Origin: CAWAMD01 sp963783045
GTDB taxonomy: Bacteria; Actinomycetota; Nitriliruptoria; Nitriliruptorales; Nitriliruptoraceae
Assembly: GCA_963783045.1 (NCBI GenBank)
Contig: CAWAMD010000005.1
Coordinates: 1,302,001 to 1,366,000, forward strand
DNA length: 64,000 nucleotides
Direction of reading: 5' to 3'
The notes beneath the pieces were generated by a model. It was not told the origin of the DNA, did no database searches, and saw only the letters and a list, made by a program, of their open reading frames with translations. The position numbers and the translations under genes are program-made. Shown piece by piece: positions 34,505 to 42,709 of this stretch (position 1 is its first letter; each line of letters starts with the position of its first letter).

Positions 34505-36205
34505 GTGACCGCCGATCACCTGTCCCCCGAGCATCGACGGCGCTCGCTGGCCCGGATGCGCGACAAGGTCTTCGACATCGTCGTGGTCGGTGGCGGGGTC
34601 ACCGGCTGCGGAATCGCGCTGGACGCGGCCTCGCGCGGGCTGAGCGTCGCACTCGTCGAGCAGCGCGACTACGCCGCCGGCACCTCGAGCCGCTCGAGCA
34701 AGCTCATCCACGGTGGCCTGCGCTACCTCGAGCAGCTCAACGTCGCGCTCGTACGGGAGGCCCTCGAGGAGCGCGGCCTGCTGCTCCACCGGCTCGCGCC
34801 CCACCTCGTCCAGCCGGTGCCCTTCCTCTTCCCGCTGACCCACCACGTCTGGGAGCGGTTCTACGTCGGGTCGGGCGTCACCCTCTACGACACCATGGGC
34901 GGCGCCCGTCAGCTGCCGTTCCACCGCCAGCTGTCCCGTAAGGGGGCGCTGCGGGTCGCCCCGGCCCTGCGTGGCGACGCGCTCGTCGGCGCGATCCAGT
35001 ACTGGGACGCCCAGGTCGACGACGCCCGCCACACGATGTCGCTCGCCCGCACCGCCGCCCACTACGGCGCCGTGCTGGCGACGAGCGCCCGCGTGCACGG
35101 GCTGCTGCGCGAGGGCGAGCGTGTCGTCGGCGTTCGATTCCGCGACCTCGAGGGCGGCGACGACATCGCGCTGCGGGGCCAGCAGGTCATCAACGCCACC
35201 GGCGTCTGGGCCAACGAGGTCCAGCAGATGGCGGGGCGGGGTCGCATCCGGGTCCGTGCCTCGAAGGGGATCCACCTCGTCGTGCCACGCGACCGGATCC
35301 ACTCCGACTCCGGCATCATCCTGCGGACCGAGACGAGCGTCCTGTTCGTCATCCCCTGGGGTCGCCACTGGCTCGTCGGGACGACCGACACCGACTGGGA
35401 TCTCGACCTCGCCCACCCGGCGGCCAGCCGGACCGACATCGACTACCTGCTCGAGCACGTCAACCGCGTGCTGCGCACCCCGCTCACCCACGCGGACGTG
35501 GAAGGCGTCTACGCCGGCCTGCGACCCCTGCTCTACGGCGAGTCGGAGGCCACGAGCCAGCTGTCCCGCGAGCACGCCGTCGGCCAGACCGTCGCCGGCA
35601 TGATCACGATCGCCGGCGGCAAGTACACGACGTACCGGGTAATGGCGTCCGATGCCGTCGACGCTGCCGCCCGCAACCTCGACCGGCGGGTCCCGGCGTC
35701 GGTCACCGACCGGGTTCCGCTGGTCGGCGCCGAGGGCTACGCCGCCGTGTGGAACCGGCGCCGGCAGCTCGCCGAGGAGGCCGGCATCCACCGGGCCCGC
35801 GTCGAGCACCTGCTGCACCGCTACGGCACACGCATCGACGAGCTGCTCGACCTCGTCGCCGACGACCCGTCGCTCGGCGAGCCGATCCCGGGCGCCGACG
35901 ACTACCTGCAGGTCGAGGCCCGGTACGCCGCGAGCCACGAGGGGGCGCTCCACCTCGACAACGTCCTGACCCGCCGGACCCGGATCTCCATCGAGACCTG
36001 GGACCGGGGCGTGTCGGCCGCCGAGCCGGTCGCCCGGCTCGTCGCCGGCGTGCTCGGCTGGGACGACGACACGGTCAAGCGCGAGGTCGAGCACTACCAC
36101 GCCCGGGTCGAGGCGGAGCGCAGCTCGCAGGCGCAGCCCGACGACCACACGGCCGACGCGGCGCGCATGGGCGCCCCCGACGTGCGGATGGGCGCGCGAG
36201 GGTGA
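34505..36205 (+). CDS. glpD: Glycerol-3-phosphate dehydrogenase (FAD)
   Basis: GlpD oxidises glycerol-3-phosphate to dihydroxyacetone phosphate and passes electrons to the quinone pool at the membrane. The 566-residue protein has the FAD site VVGGGVTGCGIALDAASRG (GGGVTG at 29-34), GTSSRSSKLIHGGLRYLEQ, PWGRHWLVGTTDTDWD and ITIAGGKYTTYRVMA, with a helical C-terminal domain and a short hydrophilic tail. CAGGAG precedes the GTG. No glpF or glpK is adjacent. The stop lies 26 bases before the SURF1 start. Confidence 0.95.
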   Translation: MTADHLSPEHRRRSLARMRDKVFDIVVVGGGVTGCGIALDAASRGLSVALVEQRDYAAGTSSRSSKLIHGGLRYLEQLNVALVREALEERGLLLHRLAPHLVQPVPFLFPLTHHVWERFYVGSGVTLYDTMGGARQLPFHRQLSRKGALRVAPALRGDALVGAIQYWDAQVDDARHTMSLARTAAHYGAVLATSARVHGLLREGERVVGVRFRDLEGGDDIALRGQQVINATGVWANEVQQMAGRGRIRVRASKGIHLVVPRDRIHSDSGIILRTETSVLFVIPWGRHWLVGTTDTDWDLDLAHPAASRTDIDYLLEHVNRVLRTPLTHADVEGVYAGLRPLLYGESEATSQLSREHAVGQTVAGMITIAGGKYTTYRVMASDAVDAAARNLDRRVPASVTDRVPLVGAEGYAAVWNRRRQLAEEAGIHRARVEHLLHRYGTRIDELLDLVADDPSLGEPIPGADDYLQVEARYAASHEGALHLDNVLTRRTRISIETWDRGVSAAEPVARLVAGVLGWDDDTVKREVEHYHARVEAERSSQAQPDDHTADAARMGAPDVRMGARG

Positions 36206-36218
36206 GCGGTGACACCGG

Positions 36219-36224
36219 TACCCT
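36219..36224 (+). promoter_or_regulatory. Candidate -10 element (TACCCT) for leaderless SURF1 transcript
   Basis: TACCCT fits the TANNNT -10 pattern and ends exactly seven bases before the SURF1 ATG, which has no ribosome site upstream. This geometry predicts a transcript that begins at the start codon. Confidence 0.45.
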
Positions 36225-36231
36225 CCCCCGC

Positions 36232-37038
36232 ATGTCGTGGTCCTTCCTGCGCTCCCCCCGCTGGATCATCCTGTCGATCGTGGTGGTGCTCATCGCGGTC
36301 CTGCTCATGAATCTGGGCTTCTGGCAGCTGCGCCGCCTGTCGGAACGCGAGGCGACCAACGCCCGGCTGACCGCGAACGCGCAGGCCGCCCCGACCGCCT
36401 TCGCCGACCTGCCCGGCGATCCCGACCCGCAGGCCTACGAGTACCGGCCGGTGACCGTGACCGGGACCTACCGGCCCGACGACGAGGTGCTGCTGCGCGG
36501 GCAGTCCTACAAGGGGTCCAGCGGCTTCGATGTCCTCACACCGCTGCAGACCGACCACGGCGCCGTGCTCGTGATGCGCGGCTGGGTGCCCTTCGCGCTG
36601 CGAGAGCCCACCGCTCCCGATGCGCTGCCGCCCGGCGGGCGCGTGACGGTGACGGGCTACCTCGAGCCGTCACACGCCGAGCCGCCCCGGACCGGCTTCT
36701 GGTCGTTCCTGTCACAGGCCGATCCGGCGACCGGCACGCTCGACCGCGTCTTCCACGCCTCCGTGCCGCGGATCGCGCAGCAGGTGGACTACTCCCTGTA
36801 CCCGATGATCGTCCACCTCACCGCGCAGACGCCGCCGCAGCAGGGGCGCCTGCCGCGTCCGGTCCCCCAGCCGCCCTTCGACAACGGGCCGCACCTGTCC
36901 TACGCGATCCAGTGGTTCTCGTTCACCGCGATCGGTGTCTTCGGGTACGCCGGGGTGCTCTACCGCAAGGCGAAGGACGACGCCGAGGCGGCACAGGACG
37001 CGGCGGACGCCGACGACGAGGCGGCCGCGAGCGTCTAG
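36232..37038 (+). CDS. SURF1 family cytochrome oxidase biogenesis protein
   Basis: SURF1 proteins help insert haem a into cytochrome c oxidase. The 268-residue product has the family topology: an N-terminal membrane helix (residues about 12-31) followed by NLGFWQLRRLSEREATNARL, a periplasmic domain with TGTYRPDDEVLLRGQSYKG and LVMRGWVPF, and a C-terminal helix containing GPHLSYAIQWFSFTAIGVFG, followed by an acidic Ala/Asp-rich tail. The ATG is supported by a TACCCT -10 box seven bases upstream. A GTG at 36202 that overlaps the glpD stop is an alternative. Confidence 0.92.
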   Translation: MSWSFLRSPRWIILSIVVVLIAVLLMNLGFWQLRRLSEREATNARLTANAQAAPTAFADLPGDPDPQAYEYRPVTVTGTYRPDDEVLLRGQSYKGSSGFDVLTPLQTDHGAVLVMRGWVPFALREPTAPDALPPGGRVTVTGYLEPSHAEPPRTGFWSFLSQADPATGTLDRVFHASVPRIAQQVDYSLYPMIVHLTAQTPPQQGRLPRPVPQPPFDNGPHLSYAIQWFSFTAIGVFGYAGVLYRKAKDDAEAAQDAADADDEAAASV

Positions 37039-37073
37039 CGCGGTCCCGCCGACACGCGGTGGCAGCGGTCGTC

Positions 37074-37079
37074 TAGGGT
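37074..37079 (+). promoter_or_regulatory. Candidate -10 element (TAGGGT) for a leaderless ABC transporter transcript
   Basis: TAGGGT ends seven bases before the ATG of the ABC ATPase gene at 37087, with no ribosome site between. The spacing matches a leaderless mRNA beginning at the A of the start codon. GACACG at 37051-37056 is a possible weak -35. Confidence 0.5.
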
Positions 37080-37086
37080 CGCCGTC

Positions 37087-38022
37087 ATGGACACGATCGT
37101 GGCCGTCGACGCGGTCACCAAGCGGTGGGGGCAGGTCCTGGCGCTCGACGACGTCAGTGTCGTCGTGCCGCCGGGCGTCACCGGCCTGCTCGGCGCCAAC
37201 GGTGCCGGGAAGACGACGCTGCTCGGACTCGTGCTCGGGTTCCACCGCCCCGACGAGGGCCGCATCGTGGTGCTCGGGCGCGATCCCGCCACGTTCGGTC
37301 CCGAGGTGCGCTCACGGATCGGCTACGCCCCCGAGCACGACGCGCTGCCGCCGGACGTGCGCGCCCAGGACCTCGTCCGCCACGTCGCCGAACTGCACGG
37401 CATCCCGCGGCGCCACGCGCTGCTGCGCGCCAGCGAGGCCCTCGGGTTCGTCGGACTCGGCGAGGAGCGGTTCCGCGACATCAGCACCCTGTCGGGGGGC
37501 CAGAAGCAGCGCGTGAAGGTCGCGCAGGCCATCGCGCACGACCCCATGCTCGTGCTGCTCGACGAGCCGACGAACGGCCTCGACCCGCTCCAGCGCGTCG
37601 GGATGCTCGCGCTGCTGCGGCGCATCGGGACGGAGCTCGGCATCCACGTCATCATCTCCTCCCATCTGATGACCGAGGTCGAGCAGGTCTGCGACGCCGT
37701 CGTCGTGCTCGACGGGGGCCGGCTCGCCGGCGCCGGGACGATGGCCGGGGTGCGGGCCACGGGCGCCGGCGTCGTCGTCGAGGTGGACGAGCGGCCGGAC
37801 GCGCTCGCCGGGTGGCTCGGCGAGCGGGGGCTGACCACGGCGCCGCTCGGGCCCCGCAGCCTCGACGTGACCCTCCCGGAGGGCGACGCCGACCGCGACG
37901 TGGCGCTCGCGACCATCCGGGACGGGCTCGCCGCGACGGGCTGCGGGCTGCGACGGCTGCAGCCCCGCACCGCGAGCCTCGAGGAGGTCTTCTTCACGCC
38001 CGTCGGCGAGGACGCACCGTGA
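37087..38022 (+). CDS. ABC transporter ATPase (ABC-2 type exporter)
   Basis: The 311-residue ATPase has Walker A GANGAGKT at residues 36-43, the signature LSGGQKQRVKVAQAI, Walker B MLVLLDEPTNGLDP, an H-loop SSH, and a C-terminal extension ending EEVFFTP, typical of CcmA-like exporters of the ABC-2 type. Its stop overlaps the start of the permease gene (GTGA). The transported substrate is unknown; it is the first gene of a four-gene exporter cluster. Confidence 0.92.
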   Translation: MDTIVAVDAVTKRWGQVLALDDVSVVVPPGVTGLLGANGAGKTTLLGLVLGFHRPDEGRIVVLGRDPATFGPEVRSRIGYAPEHDALPPDVRAQDLVRHVAELHGIPRRHALLRASEALGFVGLGEERFRDISTLSGGQKQRVKVAQAIAHDPMLVLLDEPTNGLDPLQRVGMLALLRRIGTELGIHVIISSHLMTEVEQVCDAVVVLDGGRLAGAGTMAGVRATGAGVVVEVDERPDALAGWLGERGLTTAPLGPRSLDVTLPEGDADRDVALATIRDGLAATGCGLRRLQPRTASLEEVFFTPVGEDAP

Positions 38023-38889
38023 GCGACGCCCGCATCTACGACCTCGGGTACCGGCACTACGACGGCACACGGCTACCGCCCCGCTCGGCGACCCTCGCGC
38101 TGGCCCGGCACAGCTTCGCGGCGCTGCTCGGGCTGCGGCGCAGCATCTGGGCGAAGCTGATCAACGTCGTCATCGGCGGGATCGCCTACCTGCCCGCCAT
38201 CGTCTTCGTCGGCCTGGTGGTCTTCCTGCCACGCCAGATCACCGACGCCGTGGTGCCGCAGACCTCCCAGTACCTCGGGTTCGTGACCGCCGCCGTCTTC
38301 ATGTTCCTCGCGATCGGCGTGCCGGTGGCGATCTGCCCCGACCGGCGCCACGGCACGCTCGCGCTCTACCTCGCGTCGCCGCTCGACCGCGACACCTACC
38401 TCGTCGCGAAGGCCGCCGCCGTCGTCGCGTTCCTGATGATCGTGACGGTCGGGCCGCCGCTCGTCTTCGTCGTCGGGCTGATCCTGCTCGGCTTCGGCCC
38501 CGACGGGGTGGTCGGGGTCCTGCTCGAGATCGGCCGCGTGATCGCGTCCGGCATGCTCATGAGCGCCGTCTTCGCGATGGTGGGGCTCGCGATCGCGAGC
38601 CTGACCGACCGGCGCGGCGCCGCCGCCGGCTTCATCGTCCTCTTCCTGCTGGCGAGCCAGGCGCTCGTCCGCGGGCTGGCGATCAACGGCCTCGGGCTGT
38701 CGCAGGCCTTCGTCGCTCCTCGACCTGCCCGCGGTCACGCTCGAGGCCGCGGCGCGGGTCTACGGCACGGCCGACATCGAGACGCCGGGTGCGGCGACGT
38801 GGCTCGTGTTCGCCGCGGTCGCGGTCTGGCTCGTCGGCGGCGCCGCCTTCGTGCGGTGGCGCTACCACCGGCTCCAGGTGACGCGATGA
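38019..38889 (+). pseudogene. ABC-2 type permease, one-base frameshift
   Basis: The restored permease is about 289 residues with six predicted membrane helices. The first 230 residues, from the GTG at 38019, begin VSDARIYDLGYRHYDGTRLP and include PVAICPDRRHGTLALYLASP, a segment typical of ABC-2 permeases. The frame breaks near 38712-38720 after LSQAFV; in the next frame the protein continues LLDLPAVTLEAAARVYGTAD and a final helix, ending RWRYHRLQVTR. Total length is 3n+1. The true stop overlaps the start of the second ATPase. Confidence 0.83.
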
Positions 38890-39857
38890 CCGCTCCCCCG
38901 CCGCCGCCCCCCGTGCTGGCCTTCGACGTCGTGTCGAAGCGGTTCGGGGACGTGGTCGCCCTGACCGACGTGTCCTTCAGCATCGGGCCGGGGATGACCG
39001 CGCTGCTCGGACCGAACGGCGCCGGGAAATCCACCCTCCTGCGGCTGCTGTGCGGTCTGACCGCCCCGAGCGCCGGCCGGGTGCGCGTCCTCGGGCAGGA
39101 TCCGCGGGCCGACGTGGACGTGCTGCGCCGCATCGGGCTCGTCCCCCAGCAGGAGGCGGTGTTCGAGCATCTGGCGGCCCACGCCTTCGTGGCCGCGGCG
39201 GCGGCGCTGCACGGGCTGGACGACCCGGACGCGGCGGCCACCGGCGCCCTGACGACCGTCGACCTCGACCCGACCGAGCACCGGCCCGTGAAGACCTACT
39301 CGAAGGGCATGCGCCAGCGGGTCAAGCTCGCCCAGGCGCTCGTGCACGACCCACCGATCCTGCTGCTCGACGAGCCGCTGGAAGGACTCGACCCGCGGCA
39401 GCGGGCGACGACCATCGGGCTCTTCCGCCGGCTCGCCGACGAGGGGCGGACCGTCGTCGTGTCGAGCCACGTCCTCGCGGAGGTCGAGCGGTTCGGCTCG
39501 CGGATCGTGCTGCTCGCCGGCGGGCGGGTGGCGGCCGCCGGCGACTTCCACGAGATCCGCGACCTCATGGACGACCGGCCCCGACGCATCCGCGTGCGGG
39601 CCGACCGCCCCCGGGTGCTTGCCACCGCCCTGCTGGCCGGCGGGATGGCCGACGGCGTCCATCTCGACGGGGAGGGTGTCGTCGTCGACACCGCCGACGC
39701 GGCCGGGTTCCGGCGGCTGCTCGCCACCACGGCCCGCGACCACGACGTGGTCCTGCGGGAGGTCGTCGCCCTCGACGAGGACCTCGAGAGCGTGTTCCGC
39801 TACCTGACGACCACGGACGGCACCGCCCGTCCCGCCGAGCGGGAGCGACGCCCATGA
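38886..39857 (+). CDS. ABC transporter ATPase (ABC-2 type exporter)
   Basis: The 323-residue protein has a proline-rich start (TAPPPPPPV), Walker A GPNGAGKS at residues 42-49, the signature KTYSKGMRQRVKLAQALVHD (a YSKGM variant of LSGGQ), Walker B ILLLDEPLEGLDP, and the H-loop SSH. It resembles the first ATPase of the cluster but is a distinct paralogue. The ATG overlaps the corrected stop of the preceding permease (ATGA), and its own stop overlaps the following permease start. Confidence 0.92.
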   Translation: MTAPPPPPPVLAFDVVSKRFGDVVALTDVSFSIGPGMTALLGPNGAGKSTLLRLLCGLTAPSAGRVRVLGQDPRADVDVLRRIGLVPQQEAVFEHLAAHAFVAAAAALHGLDDPDAAATGALTTVDLDPTEHRPVKTYSKGMRQRVKLAQALVHDPPILLLDEPLEGLDPRQRATTIGLFRRLADEGRTVVVSSHVLAEVERFGSRIVLLAGGRVAAAGDFHEIRDLMDDRPRRIRVRADRPRVLATALLAGGMADGVHLDGEGVVVDTADAAGFRRLLATTARDHDVVLREVVALDEDLESVFRYLTTTDGTARPAERERRP

Positions 39858-40556
39858 CGGCCACCGCCTTCCGGGTGCTGCTGCGGGCCCAGGCGACCCG
39901 CGGGACGCATCGCGTTCGCGGGGGTCGTGGGGCTGCTGCTGGTCGTGGCGGCGCTCGGCGCCCGCCTGTCCGACGCGGGCGGGTCGGTGCCGACCGAGCT
40001 CGTGCTCAACGCCGGGCTCGCGTTCCTCGCGCCGGTGGTCAGCCTGACCTTCGCGGCCGCGTCGCTCGGCGACCTCGTCGAGGACCGCACGCTCGTGTAC
40101 CTCTGGCTGCGACCGGTGCCCCGCCTGCACCTGGCGGTGGCCGCGGTCGCCGCGAGCGTGGCCGTGGCCGGGCCGCTCGTGGCGGTCCCGGTCGCCTTCA
40201 TCGAGGTGGCGGGCGGACGCTACGCCGACGCGCTGCCGGCCGCGGTGGCGTCGCTCGCCGCCGTCGTCGCCTACGCGGCCCTGTTCGTCCCGCTCGGGCT
40301 GCGCACGAAGCGGTCGCTGCTGTGGGGCCTGCTCTATGCGCTGCTGTGGGAGGGCACGATCGCGAACGTGAACCGGTCCTTCGCGACCGTGTCGCTGCAG
40401 CGCTACGCCCGGTCGCTGTACACCGGGTTGGCGTCCGACATCAGCGCCCGCTCCTTCGACGTGGGGCTGCTGCCCGCGACGCTCGTCATCGTGGGCGTCG
40501 CGGTGCTCGGGACGCTGTGGTGCGGCCGGCTGCTGCGCACCCAGGACGTGCCCTGA
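39854..40556 (+). pseudogene. ABC-2 type permease, one-base frameshift near the start
   Basis: The restored permease is about 233 residues with several hydrophobic helices. The ATG at 39854 overlaps the ATPase stop and encodes MTATAFRVLLRAQATRG. The frame then shifts near 39905-39912 and continues IAFAGVVGLLLVVAALGARL, with LVEDRTLVYLWLRPVPR characteristic of ABC-2 permeases and a final helix before LLRTQDVP. The total is 3n+1, so a single extra base accounts for the break. A GTG at 39927 could in principle start a shorter protein that loses the N-terminal region. Confidence 0.8.
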
Positions 40557-40568
40557 CCCGCAGGCCGA

Positions 40569-41885
40569 TCATCCGCCGGAGGGGGCGGCGAGGGTCCGGT
40601 TCAGCGGTCGGGTGAGGACGAGCTGGTAGTCGGCGACGTAGTGGGCGCGGAAGGCGCCCTCGCAGTAGGCGAGGTAGAACTCCCACATCCGCACGAACCG
40701 ATCGTCGAACCCGAGGGCCCGCACGCCGTCGAGGTTGGCGAGGAACCGGTCCCGCCACCGGTGCAGCGTCGTCGCGTAGTGGGGGCCGATGTTCTCGACC
40801 TCGTGGACGTAGAGGTCGCTCGCGCGGCCCATGGCGCGGGTCATGGCGGCGAGCGAGGGCAGGTGGCCGCCCGGGAAGATGTGCTTGTTGATGAAGTCCG
40901 GGCGCAGACGGTAGGCGCCGTAGCGCTGCTCGGGGATCGCGATGACCTGGACGCCCACGAGCCCGTCGGCGGCGAGCAGCCGGTCGAGCGCCGCGAAGTA
41001 GTCGGGCAGGTAGCGGTGCCCGACCGCCTCGAGCATCTCGATCGACACGATCCGGTCGAACCCGCCCGGCGGTGGGGTCAGCGCCCGGTAGTCGACGAGC
41101 TGGATCTCGACGCGGTCGGTGAGCCCGGCTGCGGCCACGCGCCGGCGGGCCTCGTCGGCCTGTGCCCGCGACAGCGTGATGCCGGTGACGCGGCAGCCGC
41201 GCTCGCCGGCCGCGTACAGGGCGAAGCCACCCCAGCCGCAGCCGACCTCGAGGACGTGGTCGCCGGGGCGCAGCCGGACCTTGTCGGCCAGCCGCGCGTA
41301 CTTCGCGTGCTGGGCCTCCTCCAGGGTCGCGTCCGCGTGCGGGAACCAGGCGGACGAGTAGGTCATGGTCTCGTCGAGGAACAGCCGGTACAGGTCGTTC
41401 GACAGGTCGTAGTGGGCGGCGATGTTGCGGGAGGCCTGCCCGATCCGGTTCGCCCGCGACACGTGCAGCGCCAGGTCCGCGGCGACCTGCAGCAGCGACG
41501 CAGGCGTGAGCCGCCGCACCACGTCGCGGTTCGCGATGACCGTCCAGACGAAGCCGGTCAGGTCGTCGCAGTCCCACTCCCCCGCCATGTAGGACTCGCC
41601 GAGACCGACCGAGCCGCCGACGAGCACCCGGCGGAAGAACGCCCAGTCGTGCACGTCGAGGTGCACGTCGGGCCCGGTGCCGGGCGCACCGAACCGCCGC
41701 TCGGTCGCGTCGGGCAGCCGCACCGACACGGTGCCGGTGTGGACGCCGTCGAGCAGGCGGGCGACGGTGCGCCAGGCCCGCTGCTCGACCGCGGACGGCG
41801 GGGCCACACCCCGAGCCGGGGCGGTCGGGGTCGGCGGGGTCGGGGGCTGCGAGGTCGAGGTCGCGCTCGTCACGGTGGCGGTCAT
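40569..41885 (-). CDS. cfa: Cyclopropane-fatty-acyl-phospholipid synthase family methyltransferase
   Basis: The 438-residue SAM-dependent enzyme has an N-terminal domain with SYMAGEWDCDDLTGFVWTVI, then NIAAHYDLSNDLYRLFLDET, the SAM motif VLEVGCGWGG at residues 211-220, the IVSIEMLEAVGHRYLPDYF motif and a C-terminal GVRALGFDDRFVRMWEFYL region. CFA synthases add a methylene bridge to unsaturated acyl chains of phospholipids. It is the last gene of a three-gene operon with an FAD oxidoreductase and DUF1365, and its ATG overlaps the DUF1365 stop (ATGA). The first 35 residues are Pro/Thr-rich and dispensable-looking. Confidence 0.94.
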   Translation of the reverse strand: MTATVTSATSTSQPPTPPTPTAPARGVAPPSAVEQRAWRTVARLLDGVHTGTVSVRLPDATERRFGAPGTGPDVHLDVHDWAFFRRVLVGGSVGLGESYMAGEWDCDDLTGFVWTVIANRDVVRRLTPASLLQVAADLALHVSRANRIGQASRNIAAHYDLSNDLYRLFLDETMTYSSAWFPHADATLEEAQHAKYARLADKVRLRPGDHVLEVGCGWGGFALYAAGERGCRVTGITLSRAQADEARRRVAAAGLTDRVEIQLVDYRALTPPPGGFDRIVSIEMLEAVGHRYLPDYFAALDRLLAADGLVGVQVIAIPEQRYGAYRLRPDFINKHIFPGGHLPSLAAMTRAMGRASDLYVHEVENIGPHYATTLHRWRDRFLANLDGVRALGFDDRFVRMWEFYLAYCEGAFRAHYVADYQLVLTRPLNRTLAAPSGG

Positions 41886-42709
41886 GCGGCTTCCCTTCTC
41901 GTCGTCGTCCGGCCGAATCGGGATCGGGCGGGACCGGCCGGGTCGGGCGGAGCAGGCCGGCGGTGGAACGGCACCCGCTTGGCCCACAGACGCAGGGCGT
42001 GCCAGTGGATGAGGGCGATCGTGCGCAGGCTCATCAGCGGGTAGCGCAGCAGGGCGCCGACGAGCGTCCGGCTCGTCAGCGGGCGGTGGCGGCCAGCGAA
42101 GGTCGCGTCGAGCACCCGGTCACGGCCGGTCAGCACCTCCATGTGCACGGCGAGGCGGTCGCCGGGCGGGCGGAACGCGAACCGGTAGTGATGCTCGGCG
42201 ATCCCGAGGAACGGGGAGACGTGGAACACCTTGGGCCGGCCGGCCCGCAGCAGGTGGCCGCCGGCGGGCTGGAGGTCGTCGAGGAGGTAGGCGTAGGTGT
42301 CGCCGAAGGTGTTGTTGACCTCGGCGACGATCACCGCGAGGGTGCCGTCGGGTTCGTAGCAGTAGAACCAGCTGACCGGGTTGAAGACGTAGCCGAACAC
42401 CCGCAGGTTGGTCAGCAGCCGCACCGGCCCGCCGGGCGGCGTCACGCCCCGGGCGGCGAGCCAGCGGTCGAGCTTCTCGCGGACTCCACGGTCCTCGTCG
42501 CCGAGGTGGTCGGCGTCGTGGAAGCTCGTGAGCGCCGCCCGGTTGTACCCGAACCCGGCGACCTCCCGGTCGAGGCGGGACAGGTCGTCGAGGTCGAGCA
42601 GCACCTGGTAGATGCCGTGACGGAAGGCGTGGCGCGCCGGCCGGTGGCGCCGGTGCGTGAGCGTCCCGGTGTAGATGCCGCTGGCGGGGACCGTCGTCGG
42701 TGCGGTCAT
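41882..42709 (-). CDS. DUF1365 family protein
   Basis: The 275-residue product matches DUF1365: IYTGTLTHRRHRPARHAFRH near the start, LRVFGYVFNPVSWFYCYEPD and KVFHVSPFLGIAEHHYRFAF. The family is of unknown biochemical function and is regularly found between an FAD-dependent amine oxidase-like protein and a CFA synthase, which implies a shared role in modifying membrane fatty acids. Starts and stops overlap both neighbours (ATGA), so the three proteins are probably made in fixed ratio. Confidence 0.92.
   Translation of the reverse strand: MTAPTTVPASGIYTGTLTHRRHRPARHAFRHGIYQVLLDLDDLSRLDREVAGFGYNRAALTSFHDADHLGDEDRGVREKLDRWLAARGVTPPGGPVRLLTNLRVFGYVFNPVSWFYCYEPDGTLAVIVAEVNNTFGDTYAYLLDDLQPAGGHLLRAGRPKVFHVSPFLGIAEHHYRFAFRPPGDRLAVHMEVLTGRDRVLDATFAGRHRPLTSRTLVGALLRYPLMSLRTIALIHWHALRLWAKRVPFHRRPAPPDPAGPARSRFGRTTTRREAA

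Noticed and set aside
39927..40556. Shorter ABC permease starting at an internal GTG
   Set aside because: It would lose the N-terminal segment that is encoded intact just upstream in the frame coupled to the ATPase; a single-base shift explains the split better.
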